From contig NZ_CP019508.1 in assembly GCF_002002865.1 (NCBI RefSeq), positions 3,452,501 to 3,516,500 on the forward strand: a stretch of DNA of 64,000 nt, in the 5' to 3' direction. Source of the stretch: Brevundimonas sp. LM2 (GTDB lineage Bacteria > Pseudomonadota > Alphaproteobacteria > Caulobacterales > Caulobacteraceae). Positions 18,771 to 27,859 of this stretch are shown here, one piece after another. The notes below the pieces were generated by a model, which saw only the letters and a program-made list of their open reading frames with translations, searched no databases and was not told the DNA's origin. The translations under genes were made by a program, and so were the position numbers. How positions within the stretch are numbered: the first letter of the stretch is position 1; each line of letters opens with the position of its first letter.

Positions 18771-19678
18771 TCCGCTCCGCCCTCGTGATCGGGGCCTGCG
18801 CGGCCTTGACCTGCGCCTCGCCGAGCCTGGCCCAGACCCTGGCTCCGGCGCACCCGGGCGCGCCGCTGGAGCCGCCGGTCCTCCAGCATTTCCCGCGCCG
18901 GGAGGAGCGGCCCATCCCGACGCCGCCGCCCGCACCGGTCTATGAAAGCGTCGAACTGCGCCGCTATCCGGCGGCCGAGGCCGGCCAGGCGGCGCTGGGC
19001 CACGGCGACGACTTCTACGCCATCGTCAACACCCGGCTGGGCCGCTACGCCAAGGCGGATGGGCGCAAGCTGGCGGAGTGGTCCGGCGATCGCACACAGT
19101 TCGTGCATCTGAACGCCTGTCTGATCGTCGGCGAGGATCTCGTCTGCGCCCATTCCAACTATCCCCATGTGCCGATGGCCAGCTCCGTCGAATTCTTCGA
19201 TCCGGTCACGCTGGAGCATCGTCGGTCCGTCAGCCTGGGCGAACAGATCGGGTCCCTGACCTGGGTCGACTGGCACGACGGCGCCTGGTGGGCCGCCTTC
19301 GCCAACTACGACGACCGGGGCGGCGAACCGGGCCGCGACCATCGCTACAGCCAGCTGGTGCGATTCGACGACCAGTGGCGACGGACCCAGGGCTGGACCT
19401 TCCCGGCCGAGGTCCTGGCGCGGATGGCGCCCACCTCGACCTCCGGCGGAGGATGGGGAGACGACGGCCTGATCTACATGACCGGGCACGATGCGCCGGA
19501 GCTGTATGTGATGCGCCTGCCGGACGCCGGCTCCAGACTGGTCCATGTCGCGACCTACCGCGTCGGCTTCGCCGGTCAGGGGTGGGCATGGGACCGGACC
19601 GAGCCGAGGGTCCTTTATGGCATCGACCGCGGGACGCGCGAGGTGGTCGTCGCCCAGGTGCCGCCCCTGCCGCGCTAA
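18767..19678 (+). CDS. Secreted protein of unknown function (possible beta-propeller)
   Basis: 303 residues, ATG overlapping the phosphodiesterase stop (ATGA). It has a signal peptide (LVIGACAALTCASPSLAQ), a Pro-rich linker, and a series of short beta-strand units (GDDFYAIVNTRLGRYAKADG, LTWVDWHDGAWWAAFANYDD, GWGDDGLIYMTGHDAPELYVM) that resemble propeller blades. No named family is recognised. Tight coupling to the phosphodiesterase suggests that they act on the same substrate outside the cytoplasm. Confidence 0.75.
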   Translation: MIRSALVIGACAALTCASPSLAQTLAPAHPGAPLEPPVLQHFPRREERPIPTPPPAPVYESVELRRYPAAEAGQAALGHGDDFYAIVNTRLGRYAKADGRKLAEWSGDRTQFVHLNACLIVGEDLVCAHSNYPHVPMASSVEFFDPVTLEHRRSVSLGEQIGSLTWVDWHDGAWWAAFANYDDRGGEPGRDHRYSQLVRFDDQWRRTQGWTFPAEVLARMAPTSTSGGGWGDDGLIYMTGHDAPELYVMRLPDAGSRLVHVATYRVGFAGQGWAWDRTEPRVLYGIDRGTREVVVAQVPPLPR

Positions 19679-20165
19679 AGTTCGCTCGGCGAAGAATCGG
19701 ATCTGCGGCTAGCACGCGATCAACCCGCCAGCGGCAAACAGCTCCATGGAAGCCGGGTGGATGACCGCTCTTGGTGCTGAACTGAAGGTCCGTTCATGGC
19801 GCAAAGCTGACATGGTCAAGTTGGCCGCCAAGCGCGAGGGTCAGCGCGGCAGGACGACGGTGACTTAGGAAAGCGATAAGCGGCCGACGACGGTGGCCGA
19901 GGCTCCTTGGTTGCTTTGCGAACATGAGCAAGCGAGAGTGAGCCTGTCCGCTCGGCTGGCCGGCGCTATGTCCAGGCTTGCGCTAAAGGCACCGGCGCAC
20001 CCAATCTCAGGTGTTCTCAACGGTCCGGCGGACACCCTTCCCTCTTGGCGCTTGACCGGTCTGCGGTGCTAGACTCTGGAACGTGAGTTGAGGCGTAGAT
20101 GCGAACCCAAAAGACAATCACCGTGAGCGATCGAGCAGACCGCGTGACCTTGAGGCAGGGTCGCC
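19679..20165. other. Intergenic region at the possible left part of the ICE
   Basis: 487 bases without a supported gene. I looked here for a copy of the tRNA-Arg 3' end, which would mark the left attachment site, and did not find one. Just upstream of the next start the frame is closed by TGA at 20151. Confidence 0.45.
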
Positions 20166-21095
20166 GTGCGGGCTGATCTGGATCATCTGCCTCATCGCCA
20201 GCAGCACGAGCTGGAGCGCGTCCGGACGACGCTGCTGACGGAATTCGATGCTGCCATCCACAGCGGCGGCGGCGGCACCCAGTCCTGGCGGCGTGACGGC
20301 AAGGTGCTCAAGATCATCCTGTTCGGGTCCTATGCGCGGACCGACTGGGTGGACGAGCCGGACAACGGCTACCTCTCGGACTTCGATCTCCTGGTGATCG
20401 TAAACCACGAAAAGTTGACCAACGTTCACGACTACTGGTTCGTCGCCGAGGACAAGATCCTGCGCGACCCGGCAGTCGGCCGGACGGCCAACCTCATCGT
20501 CCATACGATGACAGAGGTGAACCAGGCACTGAGTCGGGGCGAATATTTCTGGACCGACATCATCCGGGACGGGATCGTCCTCTACGAACTCCCGGGGTTT
20601 CCATTCGCGCGTCCGCAGCCAATGACGGCCAAAGATGCTGCGAAGATGGCGGCGCGGTATCTAACGAAGTACTCGGCATCCACGCGTGAGTGGTTGGACC
20701 TTGCCAGTTACGCGATTTCGAAAGGTAACCTCGGCGATTGGCCAAAGAAGGCGGCATTTAACCTGCATCAGGCCGTTGAAACGGCCTACGTCTGCATTCT
20801 CCTCGTCCACACTTTCTATTTTCCGCGCTCGCATAACATCAAGTTTCTGAGGTCTTTGGCGGAGGACGTGGATCATCGGCTGACGGCGGCCTGGCCTCGC
20901 GAGGGGCGGCCTGAGCGGCGACGGTTCGAGATGCTGAAGCGGGCCTATGTGGAGGCGCGGTACGGCGATCAGTACGACATCGGCCTGGAGGACCTGGAGG
21001 CGCTCTCAGCATCGGCGAGGGCCCTGGCTGACCTTGTGGCCTCGGTCTGCGAAGAGCGGCTGGCGGCGTTGAGGGCGGCAGCCGACGCCGACTGA
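20166..21095 (+). CDS. Nucleotidyltransferase-HEPN fusion protein (MNT-HEPN in one chain)
   Basis: 309 residues from GTG 20166, the first start after an in-frame TGA. The N-terminal minimal nucleotidyltransferase has FGSYARTD (Gly54-Ser55) and SDFDLLVIV (Asp72, Asp74), the GS...DxD signature. The C-terminal half is HEPN-like: KKAAFNLHQAVETAYVCILLVHTFYFPRSHNIKFLRSL. In two-gene MNT/HEPN toxin-antitoxin systems the HEPN RNase carries R-X4-6-H and is inactivated by AMPylation; here the motif is a shorter RSH (221-223), so RNase activity is uncertain. Being fused, toxin and antitoxin parts would be in fixed proportion. Confidence 0.85.
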   Translation: MRADLDHLPHRQQHELERVRTTLLTEFDAAIHSGGGGTQSWRRDGKVLKIILFGSYARTDWVDEPDNGYLSDFDLLVIVNHEKLTNVHDYWFVAEDKILRDPAVGRTANLIVHTMTEVNQALSRGEYFWTDIIRDGIVLYELPGFPFARPQPMTAKDAAKMAARYLTKYSASTREWLDLASYAISKGNLGDWPKKAAFNLHQAVETAYVCILLVHTFYFPRSHNIKFLRSLAEDVDHRLTAAWPREGRPERRRFEMLKRAYVEARYGDQYDIGLEDLEALSASARALADLVASVCEERLAALRAAADAD

Positions 21096-21132
21096 CTCCG
21101 GAGATCGCCGCGACGGCTTGCGGGCCCTGCCG

Positions 21133-21387
21133 TCACACGCTCCTGCGCTGGAAGGCGACCCGGTCGTGGCAGGGCAGCAGGCGGGCGCTATATCCGGCGT
21201 CCCGCCAGGCCCTCTGCTGGACGGCACGGGCCGGGGCGTCCCCGTCGGCCTCCGCCCACCACCCTGGCTGCCCGGCCTTGTTGGGGAGGAGGTAGCCGAT
21301 GAGGTTCTCGATCTCGCGGAAACTCAGCTCGAGCGCGTCGGTCTTCTGGCGCTTGAGATAGGTCAGGAGCGGATCGTATTTGGACAT
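21133..21387 (-). CDS. DUF7662-like small protein
   Basis: 84 residues from the ATG at 21387 (MSKYDPLLTYLKRQ). The pattern LELSFREIENLIGYLLPNKA, then WW and QQRAWRDAGYSARLL...VAFQR is the common small domain often called DUF7662, found beside mobile elements and restriction genes; the function is unknown. An upstream ATG at 21462 would add 25 unrelated residues. It lies tail to tail with the MNT-HEPN gene (37 bases apart). Confidence 0.75.
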   Translation of the reverse strand: MSKYDPLLTYLKRQKTDALELSFREIENLIGYLLPNKAGQPGWWAEADGDAPARAVQQRAWRDAGYSARLLPCHDRVAFQRRSV

Positions 21388-21519
21388 CACAGCCAAGTTG
21401 CCCAGCTGGACTTCAAAATCAACTGCGGGGTATGGCCCGCGCAGGTGCCAGCGCCAGCTCATGCCGAAGACCGATGTCGTCAGCGCAGTAGCGGTTCGTG
21501 AGAGCTGTGGCCGCGCGCA

Positions 21520-21915
21520 TCAGAAGTCGAAGCCGAGCTGGCCTTCGGCGATCGCCTTATCGGGCCTGCGGGGTCGCCTCTGTCTTGCGAGCTCAGGCAT
21601 CGGCCGAGGCGGGTCGGCGAGCGGAGGCAGGGGTGGCGGCGCGCTGTCGATGACCTGGGTCTGGGGCGCGCGCCGGGTCGGCCTCGGGGGTACCGCTGCG
21701 ACAGGAGCCCGCGCCATCGCCGAAGGCGTCCCCCGTGTCTCGTTCCACAGAGCGATGTCGCGTTCGCGCCAGGCGACCCGGCCCGGCGAAATCGGCACAG
21801 GGTGGGGGAAATCGCCGGCGCGTCGCAGCCGCCAGGCGGTCGTGCGCCCGAGGCCGGTGATGTCGTGCACCTTGCGCCAGGGCAGGAACCGATCGAGTCC
21901 GCCGTCATGGACCAT
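21520..21915 (-). CDS. AlpA-like helix-turn-helix regulator of the ICE
   Basis: 131 residues from ATG 21915. The N-terminal 50 residues form an AlpA/MerR-like winged helix: RFLPWRKVHDITGLGRTTAWRLRRAGDFPHPVPISPGRVAWRERDI, the pattern used by excisionase-like activators of phage and ICE genes. The C-terminus is Pro/Arg-rich and probably disordered. Its 5' end overlaps the upstream small gene by 11 bases. It may regulate excision or transfer genes. Confidence 0.75.
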   Translation of the reverse strand: MVHDGGLDRFLPWRKVHDITGLGRTTAWRLRRAGDFPHPVPISPGRVAWRERDIALWNETRGTPSAMARAPVAAVPPRPTRRAPQTQVIDSAPPPLPPLADPPRPMPELARQRRPRRPDKAIAEGQLGFDF

Positions 21916-22090
21916 GACGCCCCTCCAGGACGCGGGCCGCACGATCCTCCATCACCGCCGACAGCACGGCGGCGTCGTTGGCGGCGTCGACCGGGTCGCG
22001 GCCGAGCCAGACCAGCAACACGGCCTTGAGCGGATAGCTGACCGCCGGATCGTCCAGCAGGTCCTCCAGGGTCGGGCGATCAGCGGCCAT
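21905..22090 (-). CDS. Small ICE protein, unknown
   Basis: 61 residues (starts MAADRPTLEDLLDDPAV, then KAVLLVWLGRDPVDAANDAAVL). No recognised domain. It overlaps the genes on both sides by 11 bases, as expected in a compact transfer operon, and the codon use is like its neighbours. I support it by spacing and overlaps only. Confidence 0.6.
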   Translation of the reverse strand: MAADRPTLEDLLDDPAVSYPLKAVLLVWLGRDPVDAANDAAVLSAVMEDRAARVLEGRHGP

Positions 22091-22388
22091 GGGTCGCCTC
22101 CTGTCGGCGAGCCTCGCGCCTTAGCCGCTGCCGCTCGCTCGAGGAAGCGACCGGGGCCGAGATCTGCGCCTCGGCCCAGGCGGCCAGAAGGTCCAGCGGA
22201 TAGTAGGGCTTGTTACGGATGTGACGGCAGGGCGGACCACCCGACCCCGTGGAATAGGCGCGGGCCAGGGTCGTCGGTTTCATGCGGATGCCCCTGCCCT
22301 CCAGGAAGGCCGAGGCCTGCGCCCGGGTCAGATGATCGGCGAGCGGGCCGGGCGCGGCAGGGGTGGGCGGGGTCGGTTCGGGCGTCAT
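22080..22388 (-). CDS. Small DNA-binding-like ICE protein
   Basis: 102 residues from ATG 22388, which has GGAGG about 8 bases upstream. After a Pro-rich start it reads LTRAQASAFLEGRGIRMKPTTLARAYSTGSGGPPCRHIRNKPYYPLDLLAAWAEAQI, the pattern of a helix-turn-helix 17/excisionase-type domain (a first helix, then PPxxxI...YxxxDLxxW). The ATG overlaps the transglycosylase stop (ATGA). Probably an excisionase or regulator. Confidence 0.7.
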   Translation of the reverse strand: MTPEPTPPTPAAPGPLADHLTRAQASAFLEGRGIRMKPTTLARAYSTGSGGPPCRHIRNKPYYPLDLLAAWAEAQISAPVASSSERQRLRREARRQEATHGR

Positions 22389-23014
22389 CGACCGTCCTCC
22401 GGCCGGGCGCATTCGGGCGAGGAGCGGACGCCGCGCCCCGCCGTGAGGGCCAGGTAACAGTCCACGACAGACGAGACATAGTTCCGGGTCTCGGTGATGT
22501 TCGGGATCCGGCCGAGGCGGGCGACGCGATCGGGACCCGAATTATAGGCGGCGAGCGCCAGCCTGACGTCGCCGAAACGCAACATCTGCCGGGCCAGGTA
22601 ATCCGCCCCGCCCCTGAGGTTCTCGAGCGGATCGAACCGGTCGCTCACGCCCAGATCCCGGGCCGTTCCCGGCATCAGCTGGGTCAGTCCGCAGGCTCCG
22701 ACCGGCGAGCAGGCTTCGGCGCGATAGGCGCTCTCGACGATGACGAGAGCGTGCAGAAGCTTGGGGTCCAGGCCATGCCGTTCGGCGGCGTCGGCGATCG
22801 CAAGGCCGTACGGCTGCAGGGGCGAGGCGAGGCGGGCGGATGTCGCCTCTGTGGTTTCGGGGGATGAGCTGGGCGGGCCTTCGGGCGCGGCGTCCGCGAA
22901 CAGGTCGCCGCCGGCGCGGCGCCAGTCGACGGGAGTCTGGGCGTCAACCGGGCCGGCGGCGAACGCCAGGGCGAGGGCGGCGCTGGCGCGCGCTGGGGCC
23001 ATGAGCCTCACCAT
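22385..23014 (-). CDS. VirB1/TrbN-like lytic transglycosylase
   Basis: 209 residues with a signal peptide (ASAALALAFAAGPVDAQ). The transglycosylase domain (residues about 75-190) has ALVIVESAYRAEACSPVGACGLTQLMPGTARDLGV, with the catalytic Glu in VESAYR, and LALAAYNSGPDRV. It would open peptidoglycan for the conjugation pore. The start at 23014 has GGGAGG seven bases upstream and overlaps traF by seven bases. Confidence 0.9.
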   Translation of the reverse strand: MVRLMAPARASAALALAFAAGPVDAQTPVDWRRAGGDLFADAAPEGPPSSSPETTEATSARLASPLQPYGLAIADAAERHGLDPKLLHALVIVESAYRAEACSPVGACGLTQLMPGTARDLGVSDRFDPLENLRGGADYLARQMLRFGDVRLALAAYNSGPDRVARLGRIPNITETRNYVSSVVDCYLALTAGRGVRSSPECARPEDGR

Positions 23015-23526
23015 GTCAGGGCCTCCCGATAGACGCCCTCGATCCGCACGGTGCGGACCGGCCCGAAATACCGGCTGTCGAGGCTATTGGGCGTATCGCC
23101 CAGCAGGAAGCGTTCGTCGGCTTCGAGCCGGCGGCAGCCGCGCCAGACGGGCAAGACGGTCCCCGCACGGTCCCTCGCATGGACCGGGAGCAATCGTCCG
23201 GGCGCCACGAGCCATCGGCCATCGGCGCAGACCGCGTCCCCGCCGGTGGCGGCCACGCGTTTGATCAGCCGGACGTCGGCGGGCATGCCGAGCCGGGCGG
23301 TGTAGGCGCGGATAGCCGGCGGCTGCGCGATCGTCACGACCGCCCCGCGCACGGGCGCAGCGTCGGAGATCCGGAGATAGAGACCTTTGGGCAGGCTGGG
23401 GCTTTCGTTGACGATCGCGGGTGCCGGGCTGTCGGTCATGGCCCCGCCCAGGAGGACCAGGGCGAGCGCGGGGCCGAGGGCCAAAGCGAGGATGCGGCGG
23501 GCGAAGAGGGTGTGGCGGCGGGTCAT
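23008..23526 (-). CDS. traF: TraF-type conjugal transfer signal peptidase (S26)
   Basis: 172 residues. An N-terminal membrane anchor (ILALALGPALALVLLGG) is followed by the S26 serine/lysine protease pattern: NESPSLPKGLYL (catalytic Ser), RLIKRVAATGGD (catalytic Lys) and FLLGDTPNSLDSRYFGPV. In RP4-like systems TraF matures the TrbC pilin, and trbC is encoded in this cluster. The start overlaps the trbI stop (ATGA). Confidence 0.9.
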   Translation of the reverse strand: MTRRHTLFARRILALALGPALALVLLGGAMTDSPAPAIVNESPSLPKGLYLRISDAAPVRGAVVTIAQPPAIRAYTARLGMPADVRLIKRVAATGGDAVCADGRWLVAPGRLLPVHARDRAGTVLPVWRGCRRLEADERFLLGDTPNSLDSRYFGPVRTVRIEGVYREALTW

Positions 23527-24704
23527 CGGCTGTAGGGCTCCAGGATCAGGTCGCGCGTGATCATCACCCGGACGGGCGCCCCGGCCCGGACCTGGATCGA
23601 GGGGCGCACGCCGAGTTCGCGGTCGATCAGGCGGCCGCCCACCTGGGAGGCCTCGATCGAGGCGGCGTCGCCGGCGCTGGCGATTACCGAGCGGTCATCC
23701 GACTGGCCCCGGGCCAGTTCGCCGAGGGTCGTGATGGCGCCCGCGAACAGGCTGGCGACCCCGAGCGACCAGAGCCGGCGCTGGGTCCGCCCCTGGACGC
23801 CCACGGCGCCCTGGCCATCGACCCCCGGCTCCTCGGTCAGGATCAGGCTCTTGCCGTTGGGCAGGATCAACCGGTCCCACACGAGAAAGGCCCGGCGGTC
23901 GCCATGGGCGCTGTCGCCCTCGTGGCGACCGATCAGGCGCGTGCCCTGGGGGATGACGAGATGGCGACCGGTGATGGAGTCGAAGACGTTCTGGGTGACG
24001 GTGGCGACCACGGGTCCGGGCCGCGCGGTGTCCACCGCCGTGAGGAGGACGCCGGGCACGATGGCGCCGGCCTTCAGCTCATACGGCGAAACGGGGGCGA
24101 CCAGGCCGTGGGGGCTGTAGATCGCGCCGTAGTCCCGGCTGGTCGCATCCTGCGCCGCCCCCGCGCTGCTCGTATCGGGCGAGGCGGACGGACGCGCGCC
24201 GCCCTCGAAGAAGAGACCCGAGGCCGCCGCCTGCTGGGCGGGCCCCGGTCCTCGGGCGGACGGTGGGCGCGTCGGACCGGAGCGCGCGGCCGGGATCGGC
24301 GCCGGGGCGGCGATCGACGGGTCGGTCCGGGTCCCCTGCCCCGGCCGGCGCGGTGCGGGGAGTTCCTCGGGTCCAGTGGGCAGCCGATCGTAGCTGGCGG
24401 GCTGTTCGGTGACGCGGTCGGACGGACGGACCCCGCCCCGGGCTTCGTCAGGACGGTCCGCCTCGGCCGCGTCGCGGGCCTTGGCCTTGAGATCCGGCTG
24501 GATGATGAAGGCCCAGGTCAGGGAGGCGGAGAGCAGCAGGGCCGCGCCGCACACCATGGCCTGAACGACGGGCTTGCGGATGCGGACCGCGCTTGGGCGA
24601 GCCGCACGCCCCATCAGCGGCGGCGGCGGCGCCTTTGGCGTGGGAGGCGTATCGGGTGCGTCCGGAGGCGTTGCCCTGTCGTTTGGAGGGGGGCGATCGG
24701 TCAT
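23523..24704 (-). CDS. trbI: TrbI (VirB10-like) mating-pore protein
   Basis: 393 residues: a Pro-rich cytoplasmic N-terminus, a membrane helix at about 48-66 (AMVCGAALLLSASLTWAFII), a long Pro-rich periplasmic linker and a C-terminal VirB10 domain (GAIVPGVLLTAVDTARPGPVVATV, VIPQGTRLIG, RALLVWDRLILPNG). It links the inner and outer membranes in the type IV secretion core complex. Overlaps trbG by an ATGA. Confidence 0.93.
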   Translation of the reverse strand: MTDRPPPNDRATPPDAPDTPPTPKAPPPPLMGRAARPSAVRIRKPVVQAMVCGAALLLSASLTWAFIIQPDLKAKARDAAEADRPDEARGGVRPSDRVTEQPASYDRLPTGPEELPAPRRPGQGTRTDPSIAAPAPIPAARSGPTRPPSARGPGPAQQAAASGLFFEGGARPSASPDTSSAGAAQDATSRDYGAIYSPHGLVAPVSPYELKAGAIVPGVLLTAVDTARPGPVVATVTQNVFDSITGRHLVIPQGTRLIGRHEGDSAHGDRRAFLVWDRLILPNGKSLILTEEPGVDGQGAVGVQGRTQRRLWSLGVASLFAGAITTLGELARGQSDDRSVIASAGDAASIEASQVGGRLIDRELGVRPSIQVRAGAPVRVMITRDLILEPYSR

Positions 24705-25765
24705 CGCGCCGCTCCTTCCAGGCGACGGATACGCACGACTTGCGGGCGCAGGTCACCCAGTCGCAGCTCGGCCTCGTCGAACAAACGGTCCACGATCAGC
24801 ACGCCCTCGGCCTGGCGGTAGTTCACGAGCTGGAGGTCCTCCCCCGACCGGACGAACAGGGCCGGCGCCTCGTCGGTCTCGGCATCCGACGACAGGGTGA
24901 TGAAGGTGCGGACGCCGTCATTGAGGACCGCCGTCGGCGTCCAGCGGGGCGCGCGCCCCCGGGGCTCGATCCGGTACCGGGTGTCCGGGATGCCCTGCGG
25001 GCTGACCACCGAGACATCGACCGGCGGCAGGCCGTCGGAGATCGGATCCAGTGGGGCCGATCCGGCGGCGCCATAGTCCCAGGCGACCGCCGCGTTGAAG
25101 GCATCCGCAGCCCCACTGCGCAACGTCAGCAGATAGACCCGCTGACTGGTGGTGATCACCAGATTGGTTTCCAGGCCCGTCTGCAGCGGCTTGATCAGGA
25201 CATGGGTGCGGGTGCTCGACCCGGCGCCCGACTGGCTCTCGCCGATCTGCCAGCGGACGGTGTCCCCGGCCGCCTTGGCCGAGACCGTCTCGCCGGGCGC
25301 CAGGGTCAGGGCGGTGACGCGGAGCGGCGCGGTCCAGACATCGTAGACCCGACCCTCGCCCCAGGCGAAGACGCGCACGCCGCCGACGAAGGCATCCTCG
25401 CTGGAGGCCGCCCGCGCAGACCGGTTGGCGGCGGCGATCGCCGGGCGACCCACCGGCTCGGTGGCAGCCGGTCGATCGACCGCGCGGCGGAGGGGCGCGC
25501 GGGCGGTTTCGATTTCGGCGAGGTAGGGGCGCGGACCCGGGCCCGTCGGCGAGGCGCGAGAGGCATCGGCGGGGTCCGGACCCAGCGGGGCGGCGTCGGT
25601 GTCGACCGCAGGCGCGAGAACGGCGGGCATGGCCGTCGCGGCCGCCGCAGCCAAGGGGGCGACACGCGCCGTCGGCGGGGCGGCGCCGGCGTCGGGTCGC
25701 AGGAGGGCGCAGCCGCCTGTCAGCAGACAGAGGGCGACCGTGCTCAGGAAGCGTCGGGGGTCCAT
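24701..25765 (-). CDS. trbG: TrbG (VirB9-like) outer-membrane mating-pore protein
   Basis: 354 residues, unusually long because of an Ala/Pro-rich extension after a lipobox (LTGGC) signal sequence. The VirB9 domain shows RVFAWGEGRVYDVWTAPLRVTALTLAPGE and HVLIKPLQTGLETNLVITT and the C-terminal RTFITLSSDAETDEAPALFV. RP4 also has a separate lipoprotein TrbH, which is absent here; the lipobox on TrbG may replace it. The 5' end overlaps trbF by 22 bases. Confidence 0.92.
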   Translation of the reverse strand: MDPRRFLSTVALCLLTGGCALLRPDAGAAPPTARVAPLAAAAATAMPAVLAPAVDTDAAPLGPDPADASRASPTGPGPRPYLAEIETARAPLRRAVDRPAATEPVGRPAIAAANRSARAASSEDAFVGGVRVFAWGEGRVYDVWTAPLRVTALTLAPGETVSAKAAGDTVRWQIGESQSGAGSSTRTHVLIKPLQTGLETNLVITTSQRVYLLTLRSGAADAFNAAVAWDYGAAGSAPLDPISDGLPPVDVSVVSPQGIPDTRYRIEPRGRAPRWTPTAVLNDGVRTFITLSSDAETDEAPALFVRSGEDLQLVNYRQAEGVLIVDRLFDEAELRLGDLRPQVVRIRRLEGAAR

Positions 25766-26427
25766 GATACGTCCTCGATTTTAAGGCCCAGGGGATTTTT
25801 CATCAGCTCCGCCTCGGTCCTGGGAGGTTGCTGGGTGACGGTGATCAGGGCGCGCCAGCGTTCGGCGCCGGCCTGCTGACCGTTGAGAAAGCGGGTCTCG
25901 CGCCACTGCAGGTCGAAGGTCCTCTCGCTGCGTCGCACGACGTTGAGAACCTCGACGGTGATCGCCTCGCGTCCCGCCTCGGCGAAGGGGTCGTGGGTCT
26001 GGGCCCAATCGTTCAGGAAGCCGGAGGCCCCGGGGGTCAGAAGTTCATAGGCCCGGAGCCAATTCTGCCGGATGACGATCGGATCGATGGACTTGGACCG
26101 GACGTCGCGGATCCATTGCGCCAGGGCATAGCCGGTCTGGGCCTCCGTCGGCTCATAGCGGCCGTCCAGGGCGGTGATCCGCTGGGTCTGGCCCCAGTCG
26201 GAGACCTCGACCACGAACGGACGCACGAGCGCCCGGTCCGCCTGGACCCACCAGCCGGCTCCCAGGAAGGCCGCCAGTCCCAGGTTGGCCAGGGCGATGC
26301 GGCGCCAGTTGCGCGCGTGGGCAATGGAGAGCCCCATGCGGTCGTCCCAGACCTGGCCGGCGCGTTGGTAGGGGGTGGCGTCCGGCGAGGCGCTCAGGCG
26401 TCGCTTCGGCTTGAAGAAGGGATGCAT
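25744..26427 (-). CDS. trbF: TrbF (VirB8-like) mating-pore protein
   Basis: 227 residues. Starts with HPFFKPKRRLSASPDATPYQRAGQVWDDRMG, typical of TrbF, followed by one membrane helix (IALANLGLAAFLGAGWWVQA) and the periplasmic VirB8 domain (QRITALDGRYEPTEAQTGYALAQWIRDVR). An assembly factor of the secretion channel, lying three bases after trbL. Confidence 0.93.
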   Translation of the reverse strand: MHPFFKPKRRLSASPDATPYQRAGQVWDDRMGLSIAHARNWRRIALANLGLAAFLGAGWWVQADRALVRPFVVEVSDWGQTQRITALDGRYEPTEAQTGYALAQWIRDVRSKSIDPIVIRQNWLRAYELLTPGASGFLNDWAQTHDPFAEAGREAITVEVLNVVRRSERTFDLQWRETRFLNGQQAGAERWRALITVTQQPPRTEAELMKNPLGLKIEDVSWTPDAS

Positions 26428-26430
26428 GGA

Positions 26431-27849
26431 TCAGGTCTCCTCGGAGCGTATGGACGGGGACAGGGAGCCGCTGGTCTCGCCGGCCGGCATCAGGCCGCGA
26501 CCGCTGTTGGCGACGAAGAAAGCCTGGAGGGCGGCCGATCGACTCGCCGGGGCGCGGGCCCCGGAACGAGCGACATCCTGCGGCAGCGGGGGATAGGACC
26601 CGCCTTCCCCCCGCCCAAGCGCAGGGGGGCGAGAGGAAGACCCGATCTCGGCGCTCGTTGGTGCGGTGCCCGCCGCGTCTCCGGTCGCGGCCGAGACGGA
26701 CGGTGTCACGGGCCCGGTAGGGGATGACGGCGACGGGGGCGCGGCGGACGGGCCGGGCCCGCCGGACGCCGTGCGCTGGGAAACTCCGCCTTGGGCGCGA
26801 GCGGACCCCGATGGCGAGGACGGCGGCGTCCCGGGAGACGGACGGGGGCTTGAGGGGCCTGCGCCAGACGGCGAACCGCTGCCGCCCGGTGGGCGGGCCG
26901 AGGACGCGGCGCCCGAGGCCGATCGCGCCGAACCGCTGACCGCCGCCGCCCGGCCGGCCATGGCGCCCGCCCCGGCCGCGGCGCCGGCGGCGAGCGCGCC
27001 GGCCCCGGCGACGGCCAGGCCGCCGGTCAGGGCGGAGCCGGCCGCCAGGGCGGGCCCCCCCGTCACCAAGGCCGAGGCGAGGTTCGGGATGAAGATCGCC
27101 AGCATCGCCAGCAGCAGGGACGCCACCAGGATGGTCAGGGCCTCGTAGACATCGGGGTTCGCCGACGGCTGCAGCTGGTCGAAGATCGTGCGGGCGCCGG
27201 AGACCACGATCGCCAGGGCGAGCACCTTCAGCCCCGAAGAGACGACATAGCCCAGCGGCCGCTCGGCGAGGAAGGCGGTCTTGTTCCAGATGCCGAACGG
27301 CAGGAGCACGAAGCCGCCAAGGGTGACGATCTTGAACTCCAGCAGGGAGACGATGATCTGCAGGGCCAGGATGGCGAAGGCCAGCATGATGCCGATCATC
27401 GCCAGGCCCAGGATCAGGGCGTCGGCCATATTGCCCATGACATCGAGCGGATTGTCGACCGGCGCGGGTGTCTCCCCGAGCGCCCTGACGATCTCCCAAC
27501 CCTGCTGGAGGATGGCCCCCGGGTTGAGAAACTCCTCCCGGGTCAGCGAGCCGCCGCCCGCGGTGAGACCGAGTTCGAGAAAGCCGGCGTAGATCGTCTC
27601 GGACAGGGCCTGCCAGTCGTTGATCAGCCAGGCGAAGGTCCCGATCAGAAGCACCTTGCCGAAGCCGGAGGCGAGCACGTCACGGTTCGGGGACAGGGCC
27701 CACTGGATGCCGGTCAGGGCGACGACCAGGGCGATGAGGAGCCCGAACACGCCGTTGACCGAGCCCTGAAGGGCGTCGAAGCCGGCCGTGACGGTGTTCG
27801 AGAACACCACCATCAGCTCGTTCGGGGTTTCCATGCCGGGGCCGACCAT
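26431..27849 (-). CDS. trbL: TrbL (VirB6-like) inner-membrane channel protein
   Basis: 472 residues from ATG 27849, with GAGG 8 bases upstream; the longer frame to 27954 overlaps trbJ and has no support. At least five or six membrane helices (VFGLLIALVVALTGIQWAL, LILGLAMIGIMLAFAILALQ, ALTILVASLLLAMLAIFIPN and an Ala/Gly-rich helix). The C-terminal 150 residues are Ser/Pro/Gly-rich, probably disordered, and rich in low-complexity repeats. Confidence 0.9.
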   Translation of the reverse strand: MVGPGMETPNELMVVFSNTVTAGFDALQGSVNGVFGLLIALVVALTGIQWALSPNRDVLASGFGKVLLIGTFAWLINDWQALSETIYAGFLELGLTAGGGSLTREEFLNPGAILQQGWEIVRALGETPAPVDNPLDVMGNMADALILGLAMIGIMLAFAILALQIIVSLLEFKIVTLGGFVLLPFGIWNKTAFLAERPLGYVVSSGLKVLALAIVVSGARTIFDQLQPSANPDVYEALTILVASLLLAMLAIFIPNLASALVTGGPALAAGSALTGGLAVAGAGALAAGAAAGAGAMAGRAAAVSGSARSASGAASSARPPGGSGSPSGAGPSSPRPSPGTPPSSPSGSARAQGGVSQRTASGGPGPSAAPPSPSSPTGPVTPSVSAATGDAAGTAPTSAEIGSSSRPPALGRGEGGSYPPLPQDVARSGARAPASRSAALQAFFVANSGRGLMPAGETSGSLSPSIRSEET

Positions 27850-27859
27850 CGGACGCGCC

